DNA from: a virus
DNA length: 29,165 nucleotides
IMG/VR virus record: IMGVR_UViG_3300047356_000653
Location: 1-29,165 of that record
Direction: 5' to 3' (one strand)
Within the stretch, counting starts at the first letter, position 1. Each line of letters opens with the position of its first letter. The notes below the pieces were generated by a model. That model made no database searches. It was not told the DNA's origin and saw only the letters and a list, made by a program, of their open reading frames with translations. The translations under genes were made by a program, and so were the position numbers. Below are positions 28,143-29,165 of the stretch, piece by piece.

Positions 28143-29165
28143 ATGAAAAAAGACTTAACTGCTGAACAAAAAGATTACGCTAGATTTCTCCCAGCACTTA
28201 GTGGCTTTTATGCAACTTATGTAGGTAAGCAACGGTATGACGAGTATGTAGATAAGTCGCGTATTCCTAGCAACTTTACACACGGTGTTGAAAGCCTAAA
28301 CTATCTCAATAAAAACGAAGGACAATTCCAATATCAATGGACTTTATACTCAGCAGGACACGCTGAACTTGATGTTAATAAACACTCTCCTAAAGAAGAT
28401 ATGGTGCGTAATAGAGATAGAGAAAATAGTTGGCTACTTGGGGACTCAGGTGGTTTCCAAATTGGTAAAGGCGTATGGGAAGGCGACTGGAAAGACCCTA
28501 ACTGTCCTAAAGCACAAAAGAAACGTGACGGTGTTCTCCGTTGGATGGACGCATACATGGACTATGGAATGATACTTGATATTCCGGCCTGGGTAGCACG
28601 TTCACCAGAAGGTGCAAAAGCAACAGGCATTAGTACATATGCCGAAGCAGTTGCCGCAACACGTATTAATAACGACTACTGGATGAAGCACAGAACAGGT
28701 GCTTGTAAGTTCTTAAACGTATTGCAAGGTGAGAATCACGCAGACGCAGATGACTGGTACGAACAGATGAAAGATTACTGTGATCCAGTTAAGTATCCTG
28801 ACAATCATTTTAACGGATGGTCAATGGGTGGACAGAACATGTGCGATGTGCATTTGGTTCTTAAACGTCTAGTTACATTACACTTTGATAACCTATTACA
28901 AAAAGGTGTACACGATGTAATGCACTTCTTAGGCACTTCTAAATTAGAGTGGGCTACATTACTAACAGATATTCAACGAGCAGTACGAAAGAATTATAAT
29001 GAAAACTTTACTATTACTTTTGATTGTGCTAGTCCTTTCCTCGCAACCGCTAATGGACAGATATACATTCAGAATGAGACAGAAGATCGTTCGAAATGGA
29101 CATATCGAATGGTGCCATCAGTTGACGATAAAAAGTATGCTACAGACAACCGCCTGTTTAAAGAC
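28143..29165 (+). CDS. TGT/DpdA-like 7-deazaguanine transglycosylase (3' end beyond window)
   Basis: A frame open for 341 codons up to the window end. It resembles tRNA-guanine transglycosylases. GDSGGFQ places the general acid/base at Asp101, as in TGT 'DSGGFQ'. FLNVLQGENH and FNGWSMGG stand for the VQGG and AIGG substrate loops, and TFDCASP places the nucleophile at Asp294, as in TGT 'MFDC-xP'. The rest diverges from tRNA-specific TGT, as in DpdA, the phage/bacterial paralogue that inserts preQ0-type bases into DNA. The zinc site, if present, would lie beyond the window. No preQ0 synthesis gene is seen here. Fold call good; DNA versus tRNA target open. Confidence 0.8.
   Translation, partial: MKKDLTAEQKDYARFLPALSGFYATYVGKQRYDEYVDKSRIPSNFTHGVESLNYLNKNEGQFQYQWTLYSAGHAELDVNKHSPKEDMVRNRDRENSWLLGDSGGFQIGKGVWEGDWKDPNCPKAQKKRDGVLRWMDAYMDYGMILDIPAWVARSPEGAKATGISTYAEAVAATRINNDYWMKHRTGACKFLNVLQGENHADADDWYEQMKDYCDPVKYPDNHFNGWSMGGQNMCDVHLVLKRLVTLHFDNLLQKGVHDVMHFLGTSKLEWATLLTDIQRAVRKNYNENFTITFDCASPFLATANGQIYIQNETEDRSKWTYRMVPSVDDKKYATDNRLFKD

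Overview
The window looks like a stretch of a marine T4-like myovirus genome with a heterotrophic, probably alphaproteobacterial host of the SAR11 type. The virus call is firm. It rests on T4-type replication genes (gp44 clamp loader, family B DNA polymerase gp43, gp45 sliding clamp), phoH, a GH19 endolysin with overlapping spanin genes, tight ATGA gene overlaps, very short intergenic gaps and AT-rich DNA. The host call is inference: there are no photosynthesis genes, and the encoded ferredoxin is a 7Fe FdxA-type rather than the plant type of cyanophages. All genes but phoH are on the + strand.

Layout. 1-4572: gp44, 7Fe ferredoxin, DHFR, a one-TM protein, thymidylate synthase and a radical SAM protein, closed by a hairpin shared with the convergent phoH (4612-5334, -). 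5483-6735: two unassigned genes. 6739-8415: lysis cassette (GH19 endolysin, i-spanin, overlapping o-spanin lipoprotein). 8450-9726: IscU-like scaffold, a small basic protein, and two membrane proteins, one with an EF-hand loop (candidate holin). 9770-13302: a protein quality-control block of DnaJ, peptide deformylase and a ClpA-type unfoldase. 13289-21054: a run of unassigned, probably virion-related genes. Many start with M-[K/R]-x-x-x-[L/F]-x-E, which resembles the T4 capsid-targeting sequence, and one of them carries a nucleotidyltransferase domain. 21114-21866: a DsbA-like small protein and two small membrane proteins. 21942-27850: DNA polymerase, then a five-gene block (cupin, cytidylyltransferase, small protein, phosphomannomutase-like HAD, SDR epimerase), then the sliding clamp. 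27852-29165: a small membrane protein and the start of a TGT/DpdA-like gene that runs off the end.

Regulation can partly be read from the DNA. TTGACA-N17-TATAAT promoters with no mismatch stand before gp44, the DsbA-like gene and gp45; close variants stand before iscU, clpA and possibly the endolysin. A second motif, GATAAATA, occurs exactly four times on the + strand that I could find, each time just before a gene, and matches the T4-type late promoter. The most striking site is the dnaJ start: a 13-bp perfect inverted repeat buries the start codon, and a late-promoter-like motif sits in its loop. This is the arrangement T4 uses to block early and permit late translation of some genes. No tRNA, CRISPR array, insertion sequence or integrase was seen, and no gene-free stretch exceeds 300 bases.
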